DNA of 64,000 nucleotides from Streptomyces sp. NBC_01428 (GCF_036231965.1 NZ_CP109499.1:4526001-4590000); one strand, 5' to 3'. Counted from the stretch's first letter, positions 52,596 to 61,237 are shown. Notes: generated from the sequence alone by a model not told the origin. Program-made: numbers and translations.

Positions 52596-54593
52596 ATGCA
52601 CGAGATGATCAAGGGTGCCAACGTCGGTCTCACGTCGTTGAGCACGGACGTCGGCTCGGTGATGGTGAGTCTGGGCTGGAGCAGTCCGACGGGGGAGGGC
52701 GACGCGGACGTCTCCGTGCTGCTGCTCACCGCCGACGGCAGGGTCCGCAGCGACGCGGACTTCTACTTCTACAACAACCCCGTGGCACCGGACGGCAGCG
52801 TGCAGCTGCTGGGTAAGGCTCCGACGGCCGGCGGGAGCGAGGACCGGATCACCTTCGACCTGTCGGCGATCCCGTCGCAGGTCGAGCGGATCGTCGTCGC
52901 CGCGAGCCGTCACGAGGGCGCCGGGTTCGGGGAACTCGACGACCTGCGGGTGAGCGTCGCGGACGCCTCGGGAGAGGGGCTGCTGCGGTACTCCGTCGAG
53001 GAGGCGGGAGCGGTCGGCGCGCTGCTCTTCGGCGAGTTCTACCGGCGGTCCGGTGACTGGAAGTTCCGCGCGATCGGCCAGGGCTACGGGTCCGGGCTCG
53101 CCGGTCTGGCCACCGACTTCGGTGTGGACATCGACGACGCGGCGGAGGCCGAGCCGGAGGTGACCGTCGAGCAGGCGGTCGTCGAGGCGGCCGCGGCGGT
53201 GGTGGAGCGGGCGGCGGTGCCCGAACCGGCGGCGGTCGTGCCGCCCCGGGCCGAACCCCGTCCCCGTACGGCGAAGAAGAAGGTCACGCTGCCCAAGGTG
53301 GCGAAGAAGTCGCTCGCCGAGAACGACGCGTGGCGCACCGCCCGGCTCTTCCCCGCCTCGGCGCTGAAGAGCGACCGCGAACGGGAGACCCGGGCGACCT
53401 CGGTCCTGCTGTCCGTGATGACACAGGTGCCGGAGTTCGGCCGCCGCCTCACCGCCGGTTTCGGCGCACCGGCCGGCCGGATGGAGACGTTCACCGAGGT
53501 CACGCTGCCCAACGGGGACTCCCCGCGGCGTCCGGACGGGGTCGTGCGTGTCGAGCGGGCGGGGAAGCTGTGGACCGCCCTCGTCGAGACGAAGACGAAC
53601 GGCAACGCGCTCCGGCAGGAGCAGGTGCAGGCGTACGTCGACATCGCGGCCCGGCGCGGGTACGAGGCCGTGATCACGCTGTCGAACGACGTCGAGCTGG
53701 ACGGCAGTCCCCTGGTCGAGGTCAAGACGGACGGGCGGCGCAAGAACAAGGTGGCGCTGTGGCATCTGTCCTGGGCCGAGGTGACCCATCAGGCGCAGAT
53801 GCTGATCCGCCACGAGGGCGTCGCCAACGGGGCGCACGCCTGGCTGCTCCAGGAGCTGCTGCACTACCTCCAGCACGAGAACTCGGGCTGTCACGGCTTC
53901 CAGAACATGGGACCGGCGTGGGTGCCCGTGCGCAAGGGGATCGACGACGAGACCCTGTGCCAGGGCGACACGCGCGCCGTGGACGTCGTGGAGAGCTGGG
54001 AGCGGCTCGTGCGGCAGGTGTGTCTGCGGCTCGGCGGCGAACTCGGGCAGAAGGTGCTGCCCGTCCAGCGGGCCAGGCGGGGAGCGGAGCCGCAGGCCCG
54101 GCGTGCCGAGCTGGCGGACCGGCTCTGCACCGACGGGAAGCTGGACGCGGAGCTGCGGATCGAGGGCACGCCGGGCGTCCTCGCGCTCTGCGCGGACCTG
54201 CGGACCGGCAAGCTGCGGACGTCCATCGAGATCCCGGCACCGGAGCAGGGGTATCCGCTCACGTGGGCCAAGCGGCTCGTGCGGCAGCTGGACGAGGCGC
54301 CGGCCGATCTGCACGTGGAGACGCTGGTCGACGGGGACCTGGGCGGGCCGCGGGGGACGCTGGAGCGGCTGCGGCCGGAACCGGCGGACATGCTGCCCAG
54401 GAACGGCGCTCAGATCACCGGGTTCCGGCTGTCGCTCTTCCGGGGCATGGGAAACACCCGGGGCAACGCCGAGTCGGGCTTCATCCGAAGCGTCGACGAC
54501 TCCGTCGACCGCTTCCACACGTCTGTCGTGGAGAGCCTCGACAGGCGCGCACCGCGGCCCCGGCAGCCGGTGGTGGGGGCTGCCGCGGGCTGA
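52596..54593 (+). CDS. TerD-domain protein fused to a PD-(D/E)xK nuclease-like domain
   Basis: A 665-aa protein. Residues 1 to about 175 are a TerD (tellurium/stress) domain: MHEMIKGANVGLTSLSTDVG, SVLLLTADGRVRSDADFYFY, NPVAPDGSVQLLGKA, VERIVVAASRHEGAGFGELD, LRYSVEEAGAVGALLFGEFY. An Ala/Glu/Val linker follows. The C-terminal half has a nuclease-like core: RPDGVVRVERAGKLW and ALVETKTNGNALRQEQVQAY, giving D, ExK and Q in the order of PD-(D/E)xK enzymes, then a long conserved region with YLQHENSGCHGFQNMG. TerD domains bind calcium. An in-frame ATG at 52509 with TAGGGT seven bases upstream is an alternative leaderless start. Confidence 0.75.
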   Translation: MHEMIKGANVGLTSLSTDVGSVMVSLGWSSPTGEGDADVSVLLLTADGRVRSDADFYFYNNPVAPDGSVQLLGKAPTAGGSEDRITFDLSAIPSQVERIVVAASRHEGAGFGELDDLRVSVADASGEGLLRYSVEEAGAVGALLFGEFYRRSGDWKFRAIGQGYGSGLAGLATDFGVDIDDAAEAEPEVTVEQAVVEAAAAVVERAAVPEPAAVVPPRAEPRPRTAKKKVTLPKVAKKSLAENDAWRTARLFPASALKSDRERETRATSVLLSVMTQVPEFGRRLTAGFGAPAGRMETFTEVTLPNGDSPRRPDGVVRVERAGKLWTALVETKTNGNALRQEQVQAYVDIAARRGYEAVITLSNDVELDGSPLVEVKTDGRRKNKVALWHLSWAEVTHQAQMLIRHEGVANGAHAWLLQELLHYLQHENSGCHGFQNMGPAWVPVRKGIDDETLCQGDTRAVDVVESWERLVRQVCLRLGGELGQKVLPVQRARRGAEPQARRAELADRLCTDGKLDAELRIEGTPGVLALCADLRTGKLRTSIEIPAPEQGYPLTWAKRLVRQLDEAPADLHVETLVDGDLGGPRGTLERLRPEPADMLPRNGAQITGFRLSLFRGMGNTRGNAESGFIRSVDDSVDRFHTSVVESLDRRAPRPRQPVVGAAAG

Positions 54594-54628
54594 GGTGGCG
54601 GGCGGGGCGTGGTGTCAGGGGATGTGCG

Positions 54629-54850
54629 TCAGAGCCGGTCCATCCGGGTGTAGGGACTCAGGACGCGGACCTGGCGAGCGCCGAAGTCGACGAGCATCGC
54701 AATGCCCTCTTCGACGCCGACGATCGTGCCCAGGCCGTACTGGTCGTGGGAGACACGGTCTCCGAGGCTGAACTCCTTGGCCACGGGGACGACCGGGGCG
54801 GCGAAGGGGCTGGTGGGCAGGTGGCGCCGGGGCGCGGAGGGTTTCGTCAT
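54629..54850 (-). CDS. Small protein with UvrD-C-terminal-like (Tudor) fold
   Basis: A 73-aa protein: MTKPSAPRRHLPTSPFAAPV, VPVAKEFSLGDRVSHDQYGL, GTIVGVEEGIAMLVDFGARQ, VRVLSPYTRMDRL. The GDRVSHDQYGLGTIVGVE segment matches the RNA-polymerase-binding Tudor tail of UvrD/PcrA helicases, here as a free-standing protein. It is conserved in Streptomyces to my memory, of unknown function. The ATG at 54850 has no clear ribosome site. It converges on the TerD fusion. Confidence 0.7.
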   Translation of the reverse strand: MTKPSAPRRHLPTSPFAAPVVPVAKEFSLGDRVSHDQYGLGTIVGVEEGIAMLVDFGARQVRVLSPYTRMDRL

Positions 54851-55438
54851 CGTGTTGCCAGTATGGGCCCTATTCCGGCGCGCGGTAGGGCTTGATGGTC
54901 TCGATCCCGCTCCGACTCGGTGTCCCGGGGCGCCCCGGAACGCGGGTGGGCCGGGCGCGCGGACCGGCGTCCCGGCCGGTCCCGTCCCGCGTTCGCTGAG
55001 GTCAGCCGCGGGGGTCGGCCCCGGTGATCATCCTGGTGCGTGGACCGGTCCGCCGGGCGAGCACGCCGCGCACGAGAGGGAGATCTCCGTGGCGGGTCCG
55101 GGGCCGGGCGGACCCGGGATCGCGGGTGCGCGGCGGGGCGGGGCTCAGGGGGCGCACGCCCGCGCGTCGACCGGCGCGCCGGGTGCCGGCCGCGGCGGCC
55201 GCGGTGGTCCCGCAGGCCCGTGGCGCGGCCCGCTCCGGCCCCGCAGGGAACCGTCCGGTGGATCTCCGGCGACCGCCCGCCGGAGGCCGTCCTCGTCCCC
55301 GTCCGCGGCCGGGCGGGACGCCGGAACTGTCGCACTTGGATTCGAGGAAGCGGGCGGTCCCCCGCCGCGCGGACACCCGGAGATCCCGAGGACCGCCGGG
55401 GGCGGGCCGGGCGGCTCGCCGCGCCCGGTCCGGCGGGA
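54851..55438. other. Long gap without a convincing gene
   Basis: This 588-bp GC-rich stretch contains several open frames on both strands with high third-position GC. One minus-strand frame ends GPRTRMITGADPRG at 55002, but none has a clear start, ribosome site or recognisable domain. It may hold an unrecognised short gene or decayed sequence. Confidence 0.3.
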
Positions 55439-56518
55439 TCAGCCGCCGAGCAGCTCGCGGCGCAGGTCGCGCAGCTCCCCGGAGTCGATGTGCAGGCCCT
55501 TCCTCAGGTAGGAACCGAAGTCGCCGTACGTGGAGCTGACCTCGTCGAAGCCGGAGTTGAGGTACTCGGCGCGGACGTCCAGCAGCGGCTTGTAGACGGC
55601 CGCCTGCGCCGGGGGCATGGAGGCGAGCGTGGCGGCGTTGGCCGCGGCGCGGTAGGTGTTGCTGGCGAGGTAGTCGTTCATCACGGTGGCGCGCGGGACG
55701 CCGAGGGCGGTGAGCAGCGCGGCGCTGGACCAGCCGGTGCGGTCCTTGCCCGCGGTGCAGTGGTAGAGCACCCCGTCGCCGTGGGCGGCACCGGCGTACA
55801 CGGTGCCGAACGCGGCCCGTGCGGAGTCGCCGTCGACCATGAACTTCTCGCCGTCCACCATTATCCTGACGGCCTCGGCCTCGGTGGTCGGCATCGCCGA
55901 GTAGGCCGGGGACCCGGCGAGGACGTCGGCGACCGTGTAGGTGGCGCCCGACGGCACGCGGTCCGGGGCGGACGAGCGCTCCGACTCCATCCGCAGGTCG
56001 TACACGGCGTGGATGCCGAGCCGCTTCAGCTTCGCGAGGTCGGCGGCGGTGAGCTTGTCCAGGGCGTCGGAGCGGTAGATCTCGCCCATCTTCACCCAGT
56101 GGCCGTCGCCGGTGCGGTAGCCGCCCGCGTCCCGGAAGTTGACCGCGCCGTCGAGCCTGATCAGGCGGTCGGCGAGGCGCAGGGAGCCGCCGCGCTCGGG
56201 GACCAGGTCGAACCACTGCCGGTCGGCCGCGGGCAGCCCGCGTACCGTGACGTCCCCCGTGGCGCCGCCGCGTGCGACGACCCGCCCGGCGGCCCGCACG
56301 ACGACCTGGCGCACCCCGGGGGCCGTCCAGACGACGCGGTACGAACCGTCGTCTCCTGCGGTGACGGTCGCGCCGGTGAAGGGAATGCGCTGGGAGGCCG
56401 TGTGCTGGGCCGAGCCGTGCCGGACCGGCGCGTGGGCAGGAGCGGCGGAGGCGGCCGGGGCGGTCACGGCGACGGCCGTCAGGGCGAGCACGACACCGGT
56501 GAGGGAAGCGATCTTCAT
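55439..56518 (-). CDS. Secreted tyrosine/serine protein phosphatase (IphP type)
   Basis: A 359-aa exported phosphatase. The signal peptide is MKIASLTGVVLALTAVAVTA, PAASAAPA. An Ig-like or Fn3-like N-terminal segment precedes the phosphatase domain (LIRLDGAVNFRDAGGYRTGD, YRSDALDKLTAADLAKL). The catalytic loop is HCTAGKDRTG (CX5R). The family includes secreted dual-specificity phosphatases and lipid phosphatases. The ATG at 56518 begins the signal peptide; the ribosome site is weak. It probably acts outside the cell. Confidence 0.86.
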   Translation of the reverse strand: MKIASLTGVVLALTAVAVTAPAASAAPAHAPVRHGSAQHTASQRIPFTGATVTAGDDGSYRVVWTAPGVRQVVVRAAGRVVARGGATGDVTVRGLPAADRQWFDLVPERGGSLRLADRLIRLDGAVNFRDAGGYRTGDGHWVKMGEIYRSDALDKLTAADLAKLKRLGIHAVYDLRMESERSSAPDRVPSGATYTVADVLAGSPAYSAMPTTEAEAVRIMVDGEKFMVDGDSARAAFGTVYAGAAHGDGVLYHCTAGKDRTGWSSAALLTALGVPRATVMNDYLASNTYRAAANAATLASMPPAQAAVYKPLLDVRAEYLNSGFDEVSSTYGDFGSYLRKGLHIDSGELRDLRRELLGG

Positions 56519-56617
56519 GTCCCGGATGGTTGGCCGTTGAAACAAACTCCGGGTGTACAGGGCAGGGAGTCACGAGGACCCGCAGATGTCGGACCGGCGA
56601 GCCGATCCGGCCAGGGG

Positions 56618-56645
56618 CCCCGGTGGCCGGATCCGGCCACCGGGG
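56618..56645. terminator. 28-bp perfect palindrome
   Basis: Each arm is 14 bp (56618-56631 with 56632-56645), centred on GGATCC, with no spacer. It lies between the L,D-transpeptidase stop and the phosphatase start. The remainder of 56519-56941 has open frames on both strands with coding-like base use (minus strand LLGLPTVSYAVPQGRTAHDT) but no start, so it may hold a decayed gene. Confidence 0.45.
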
Positions 56646-56941
56646 CTGTCGGCCGACGGCGCGCTGCCCCGGTGCGACGATCCGGGCCGTGGGCGCCTTC
56701 GCCGCCGGGACCGTGCTCGGCGCCGTGCCGGGGGTTGCCCGCTCCACGGCCGCCCGGGCGGTGTCGTGCGCCGTCCTCCCCTGTGGGACGGCGTACGACA
56801 CCGTGGGCAGCCCGAGCAGTGCGGCGGTGGCGGCGGTGTACCGGGGGAAGAGGCGCCCTCCCCCGTCCGAACGTCGCGTACAACTCCGGTCACCCCGGGA
56901 TCGGATGACACCGTCCGCGATCCCTTCCCCCGGGCGCCCTG

Positions 56942-57895
56942 TCAGTCGAGCGCGCTCGTCTCCCGCCACTGGTTCCAGGTCAGGTTCCAGTCGCCGTAGC
57001 CGTTGCCGACCGCGACCGTGTCGCGGGAGCCGACGACCTTGATGACGTCGCCGGGGACGACCTCGTCGTAGAAGCGCTTCGCGGTGCCGTCGGTGGCGAG
57101 TCCGACGCAGCCGTGGGTGACGTTCTGCCGGCCGCCGTGGAGGTTCGCCTTCGGGTTCTGGTGGAGGTAGGTGCCCGAGGCGGTGAGGTGGACGGCGTAG
57201 GCGTAGTAGCCCGCGTAGGCGTCGCCGTAGCCGACGCTGCGCGAGTCCATGAAGACGCGGGTCGCCTTGTCGGAGACGACCATCGTGCCGTTCCAGGTGT
57301 CCATGCCCGGCGCGCCCGCGGTGATCGGGACACGGCGCGACGCGCCGTCCTTCTCCACCGTCATGACATGGGTACGGACGTCCACCGTGGCGACGAGGGA
57401 GCGGCCGACGGTGAAGTGCCGGGTGATGTCCGCGCCGGCCCGGACGGTGACCGCCGTGCCGGGCTTCCAGTAGGCGCGGGGCCGGAAGTCGACGCGTTGT
57501 CCGTCGCGGAGGTTGCGGTCCCTCACCCAGCCCCAGGACCCCTCGACATCCGCCTTCACCTTCAACTGCCGTTCCACCCGCCCACGTTCGTCGACGGGGA
57601 CCGGCCGGTCGAAGGTCACCGATATCGGCATGCCGACCCCCACGGTCTGCCCGTCGGTGATATTGATGTGCGCGCCGGGCAGTGAACCGAGCGGTGTGGC
57701 CGACGGTTTCGGGCGGCCGCCGCCCGTCGGGTCGACGGTCCCGGTGGCCGTCGCCGTCGGCCGCCCCTGCGCGCCGCTCCCGCCCCCGTCGGCCACCGCC
57801 CGCGCCGAGCATCCGGTGAGCGCGAGCGCGCACACGGCCGCCGCGCTCCAGGCGCGGGCGAACCGGCCCCGGCCGGGCCTGAGTTCCGTGATCAT
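56942..57895 (-). CDS. L,D-transpeptidase lipoprotein (YkuD)
   Basis: A 317-aa lipoprotein with lipobox ALTGC. An Ig-like domain (GAHINITDGQTVGVGMPISV, TFDRPVPVDE) precedes the YkuD catalytic domain. The catalytic signature is HGGRQNVTHGCVGLA with active Cys, plus FMDSRSVGYGDAYAGYYAYA and YLHQNPKANL. It would make 3-3 cross-links in peptidoglycan, like mycobacterial LdtMt2-type enzymes. AGGGGGAT lies just upstream of the ATG at 57895. It is divergent from an ECF sigma-factor gene, which may control it. Confidence 0.92.
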   Translation of the reverse strand: MITELRPGRGRFARAWSAAAVCALALTGCSARAVADGGGSGAQGRPTATATGTVDPTGGGRPKPSATPLGSLPGAHINITDGQTVGVGMPISVTFDRPVPVDERGRVERQLKVKADVEGSWGWVRDRNLRDGQRVDFRPRAYWKPGTAVTVRAGADITRHFTVGRSLVATVDVRTHVMTVEKDGASRRVPITAGAPGMDTWNGTMVVSDKATRVFMDSRSVGYGDAYAGYYAYAVHLTASGTYLHQNPKANLHGGRQNVTHGCVGLATDGTAKRFYDEVVPGDVIKVVGSRDTVAVGNGYGDWNLTWNQWRETSALD

Positions 57896-58007
57896 GGTGA
57901 TCCCCCTGTGATGTGTTTCGATGAGCGACGTACGGGACCTGTACGCACGGCACCGACGGCCGGGTTGCACGCGGCCGGGAGGAATTCCGCACCATCCGGC
58001 GGGGGAC

Positions 58008-58565
58008 ATGACCGAGGAAGAGTTCGACGCGTTCTACGCGGCCGCGTTCCCCCGGCTGACCGGCCAGCTCTACGCGTTCACCGGGGACCACGGCGAGGCG
58101 CAGGACGTCGTCCAGGAGGCGTTCGTCCGCGCCTGGGACCGGCGGCGGGAGTTCCTCGCCGAGGGCGCGCCCGAGGCATGGATCCGGACGGTCGCGATAC
58201 GGCTCGCGGTGAGCCGCTGGCGCCGTGCGCGCCGCTGGCTGGAGCTCGTACGGCGCACGCCGCCGCCCGAGCACACCCCGGGCCCGGGACCCGAACGGGC
58301 CGCGCTGGTCGCCGCGTTGCGCTCCCTGCCCGAGGCGCAGCGGATGGCGGTCGTTCTGCACCATCTGTGCGACCTCAGTGTCGAGCAGGTAGCCTCCGAG
58401 ACCGGCGCCCCCGTCGGCACGGTCAAGGCCCGGTTGTCCCGGGGCCGGGCGGCGCTGGCACGGGCGCTCTCGGAGGATGTTGCCGACCCTGCCGGTTCCA
58501 CGCTCCCGCCGCACGGCGCGGGGCCGTCGGACGAGGGCGAGAGGGAGGACGATCGTGTCCGATGA
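58008..58565 (+). CDS. ECF RNA polymerase sigma factor
   Basis: A 185-aa sigma-70 family factor. Region 2 reads FDAFYAAAFPRLTGQLYAFT, GDHGEAQDVVQEAFVRAWDR and APEAWIRTVAIRLAVSRWRR. Region 4 reads LRSLPEAQRMAVVLHHLCDL, SVEQVASETGAPVGTVKARL, SRGRAALARAL. The ATG at 58008 (MTEEEFDAFY) is the family-like start; an ATG 29 codons upstream is in frame but its extension has no sigma character. It overlaps the downstream membrane protein by 11 bp. Confidence 0.88.
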   Translation: MTEEEFDAFYAAAFPRLTGQLYAFTGDHGEAQDVVQEAFVRAWDRRREFLAEGAPEAWIRTVAIRLAVSRWRRARRWLELVRRTPPPEHTPGPGPERAALVAALRSLPEAQRMAVVLHHLCDLSVEQVASETGAPVGTVKARLSRGRAALARALSEDVADPAGSTLPPHGAGPSDEGEREDDRVR

Positions 58566-59304
58566 ACTCACCTCCGGACTGCGGGAGTTGGCCGCCGAGG
58601 GCGAGACGTCCCCGTCACTGACCGGCGCGGAGATCCGCGGCCGGGCGGGACGCCGCCGACGCCGACGCCGTACCGCGCTGGCCGGTGCCGGCGCCTCCGC
58701 GGTGGGCGCGCTCGCCCTGGTCGTCGCGCTGGGCCTGGGCGGCGGGACGGACCACGGCACGCCCCCGGCGGCGAGCCCCACCGGCACACCGAGCGGGCCG
58801 GTGACGCCGAACGCCACGGTCGACCTGTCCCGGCGGGTGCTCGCGGCGTCCGGCCGCACCATGCCTCTCACCGCGGGGACCGCCAAGGCCCCGACGCCGA
58901 CGGGCCGGATGACGGTCACCGGCAAGCAGACGGTCAGACGGATGATCTCCGAGGAGGTCGGCCTCGGGGAGAAGTACGACGTCAAGATCCCGTGGGTGAT
59001 CGAGCTCACCGGATCCGACGGCGCGAAGAACTTCGTCGCGGCGCTGACGTACGACCCGAAGGCGCCGGGGAACTACGACCGGACCAACGGCTGGATCGGG
59101 CTGCGCCCGCACGACGCGCAGTGGCTCTACGGGCACCTCGACGTGGGCGCGGTGGTCGACGTCGAGGCGTCGGCCGGGTCGGCGGCGTCCACCCCCACGT
59201 CCACGAACCGGGCCGAGGGCGGGGCCACGCGCGGGCTCGGGGGAGCGGAAACGGCGGCTGCGGGAACCGGCAGGGGCAGCGGCTCGGGGGCCTCGGGCCA
59301 CTGA
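58555..59304 (+). CDS. Membrane protein coupled to the ECF sigma factor (probable anti-sigma factor)
   Basis: A 249-aa protein: cytoplasmic SDELTSGLRELAAEGETSPS, a very basic stretch (GRRRRRRRTALAGAG), one membrane helix (ASAVGALALVVALGLGGG), then an extracytoplasmic domain of about 150 residues ending Gly/Ala/Ser-rich. The layout and the 11-bp overlap with the sigma gene fit an anti-sigma factor, although no classical zinc-binding motif is visible. GGGAGGACGATC precedes the GTG at 58555. An envelope signal could release the sigma factor to act on the adjacent L,D-transpeptidase gene (inference). Confidence 0.7.
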   Translation: MSDELTSGLRELAAEGETSPSLTGAEIRGRAGRRRRRRRTALAGAGASAVGALALVVALGLGGGTDHGTPPAASPTGTPSGPVTPNATVDLSRRVLAASGRTMPLTAGTAKAPTPTGRMTVTGKQTVRRMISEEVGLGEKYDVKIPWVIELTGSDGAKNFVAALTYDPKAPGNYDRTNGWIGLRPHDAQWLYGHLDVGAVVDVEASAGSAASTPTSTNRAEGGATRGLGGAETAAAGTGRGSGSGASGH

Positions 59305-59324
59305 CGCCGGGCGCCGGGTCCCGT

Positions 59325-59349
59325 GCGGGCGGCACGATACGCCGCCCGC
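59325..59349. terminator. Bidirectional terminator
   Basis: GCGGGCGGC (59325-59333) pairs with GCCGCCCGC (59341-59349), 7-nt loop, between convergent genes ending at 59304 and 59361. Confidence 0.7.
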
Positions 59350-59360
59350 GCCCGACGGGG

Positions 59361-60194
59361 TCACGCGACGGACGCGCTCTTGTCGTCGGCGAGCGCGGCT
59401 AGATGGGCGTCGAGCGCGGCGAACGTCTCGGCGGGCCGCTCGATCTGCGGCAGGTGTCCTGCCTCGGCGACCGTCTCGAAACGGGCCCGCGCGAAGGCCG
59501 CCGCGAAGGCCCGCCCGTACGCCGGTGTGACGACGCGGTCGCTCTCGCCCCACAGCACGAGGGTGGGGATCCGCACCCGGCCCAGCCGGTTGAGCAGCTT
59601 CGGGTCGTGCATGTACGGGTCGCCGGCGAGGATCCGCATGGTGGCCATGTTGGCCCGCTGGGCGGCGATCCGCTCCTCGCCGAGGGCGGCGGGGTCCACG
59701 GCGAAGCGGGACGGGTCGTGGAACGAGTACGCGGCGAGTTCGTCCGGCCGGAGCCCGAAGACGTCACGGACCGGCTCCCCCGGGACGGCCACGCCCGCGG
59801 CGTTCACCAGCACGAGTGAGCCGATGACCGCGCCGTCGTCACGGAAGGCCATCTCGGCGCCGGTCCAGCCGCCGAGCGAGGAGCCGACGACGAGGACGTC
59901 ACGGTGGCCCTCGTCCTTCAGCCAGTGCAGATACGCGATCGCCAGGTCGTCCACACCGGTGAACCAGTCGGGGCGATCCGTCCCGTTCCAGCCGGGGTGC
60001 GTGGGGACGACCGCGCGCAGGCCGTGCCGGCCGGCCAGGTGCGTGGCGATGCCCTGGACGGTGGCGGGGCCGCCACCGCCGTGCAGGACGAGCGCGAGCG
60101 GGCCGTCGGCGGGGCCGCTCTCGGTGAGGTTCAGGGGCAGGTCGGGGCGCGGGAAGACGGTTCGGGTGCGGGTCTGGATCTCTGTCTCGGTCAT
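59361..60194 (-). CDS. Alpha/beta hydrolase
   Basis: A 277-aa hydrolase. The oxyanion region is LALVLHGGGGPATVQGIATH, the nucleophile elbow is VLVVGSSLGGWTGAEMAFRD (Ser in GSSLGG), the acid is in PTLVLWGESDRVVTPAYGRA, and the base His is in ETVAEAGHLPQIERP. Substrate unknown. The ATG at 60194 has TACCGT seven bases upstream and no strong Shine-Dalgarno (leaderless type). It is divergent from a MarR gene, its likely regulator. Confidence 0.88.
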   Translation of the reverse strand: MTETEIQTRTRTVFPRPDLPLNLTESGPADGPLALVLHGGGGPATVQGIATHLAGRHGLRAVVPTHPGWNGTDRPDWFTGVDDLAIAYLHWLKDEGHRDVLVVGSSLGGWTGAEMAFRDDGAVIGSLVLVNAAGVAVPGEPVRDVFGLRPDELAAYSFHDPSRFAVDPAALGEERIAAQRANMATMRILAGDPYMHDPKLLNRLGRVRIPTLVLWGESDRVVTPAYGRAFAAAFARARFETVAEAGHLPQIERPAETFAALDAHLAALADDKSASVA

Positions 60195-60204
60195 GCGCCC
60201 CACG

Positions 60205-60240
60205 GTATCTACGCATACGTATATACGCAAGCTTAGATAC
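60205..60240. promoter_or_regulatory. Operator-like repeats between hydrolase and MarR genes
   Basis: GTATCTA (60205-60211) and TAGATAC (60234-60240) form a long-spaced inverted repeat with a core palindrome ATACGTAT (60215-60222) inside. The AT-rich centre and the divergent leaderless starts at 60194 and 60258 fit a MarR operator controlling both genes. Confidence 0.55.
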
Positions 60241-60257
60241 TGGATTAGGATGGGGTC

Positions 60258-60731
60258 ATGACCGCGAACCATGAGGGAGCAGGGGCCGTGGACGCCGGGT
60301 CCCGTCACCGCCCCGTCGATCTCGAAGAGCTGGGCCGCGCCGTGAAGGAGGCGCAGTACCGGCACCACCGCGCGCTCGACACGCGACTCGCCGGGGTCGG
60401 CACGACGCTGGCCCAGTGGGACGCGCTCCGGGCGATCGCCCGGACGCCCGGCGCCTCCGCGCACGAGCTGGCGGTCGCCACCTTCCAGGGCGACCAGGCC
60501 TTCGGCACCCTGGCCTCACGGCTCGCGGCGCAGCAGCTCGTCGAGCGCCGTCCGGGCCACGGCCGACGGATCGAGCACCGTCTGACGGAGGCCGGCGAAC
60601 GCGTGCTCGCCGCGGGCCGCACCGTCGCCCGCGACATCCTCGCCACGTCCTTCGGCCCGCTCACCGAGCCCGAACGGGCCACACTGCTCGCTCTGTTGCG
60701 CCGCGTGGGCACTGCGGTCGAGGCCCCCTAA
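60258..60731 (+). CDS. MarR-family transcriptional regulator
   Basis: A 157-aa MarR protein: LEELGRAVKEAQYRHHRALD, TRLAGVGTTLAQWDALRAIA, RTPGASAHELAVATFQGDQA, FGTLASRLAAQQLVERRPGH, GRRIEHRLTEAGERVLAAGR. The winged helix and dimerisation helices are complete. The ATG at 60258 has TAGGAT six bases upstream (leaderless type). It is divergent from the alpha/beta hydrolase it probably represses. Confidence 0.9.
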   Translation: MTANHEGAGAVDAGSRHRPVDLEELGRAVKEAQYRHHRALDTRLAGVGTTLAQWDALRAIARTPGASAHELAVATFQGDQAFGTLASRLAAQQLVERRPGHGRRIEHRLTEAGERVLAAGRTVARDILATSFGPLTEPERATLLALLRRVGTAVEAP

Positions 60732-60742
60732 GATCCATGACC

Positions 60743-61018
60743 ATGGAGATATGGGGTCTTTTTCTCGCCGCCCTGATGATCGCGAGCTTCGCCGGTCTCG
60801 AAGCCCGACTCGGCCGCACCCACCGGAAGATCGAGCGTGTCGAGCGGCAACTCGACCTGATCCTCGGCCATCTCGGCATCCACGAGGAGCAGCCGTCGCT
60901 GCCGCGGGTCACCGAGCTGCTGCGGGACGGCAAGAAGATCGAGGCGATCAAGGCGTACCGGGAGGCCACGGGAGCGGGACTCCTGGAGGCGAAGCAGGCC
61001 GTGGAGCGCATGGACTGA
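60743..61018 (+). CDS. Membrane protein with ribosomal L7/L12 C-terminal-like domain
   Basis: A 91-aa protein. One membrane helix (MEIWGLFLAALMIASFAGLE) and a coiled stretch (RTHRKIERVERQLDLILGHL) are followed by LLRDGKKIEAIKAYREATGA, GLLEAKQAVERMD, which matches the L7/L12 C-terminal fold (EAKxxVE). Such small proteins are found in actinobacteria without known function. The second ATG at 60743 is preferred because TAAGAT lies 8 nt upstream with no Shine-Dalgarno; ATG 60737 would be too close to that hexamer. Confidence 0.75.
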   Translation: MEIWGLFLAALMIASFAGLEARLGRTHRKIERVERQLDLILGHLGIHEEQPSLPRVTELLRDGKKIEAIKAYREATGAGLLEAKQAVERMD

Positions 61019-61237
61019 CGGCGGTCACCCGGTCGCCGGTCGCGGCCTTGTGCCCGGGCCGGCGTCCCGGCCGGCGGGACAGACCCGGTACCGGCCCGAC
61101 GCGACGTCCGCTCGCACGCGCGGACGCCGCAGGCTCCGCGAACGCGGTCACCCCGCCGCCCGCCAGGCCGCTGGGGGCGGACACGTCACCGGGACGCCCG
61201 CCGCTCCCGGGTCTCGGCCCGTCGCCCGACATCCGTC

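Noticed and set aside
55002..59009. Very long minus-strand open frame across phosphatase, transpeptidase, sigma and partner genes
   Set aside because: Only parts coincide with non-coding gaps; the rest is a shadow of recognised genes. The gap portions are described as unresolved.
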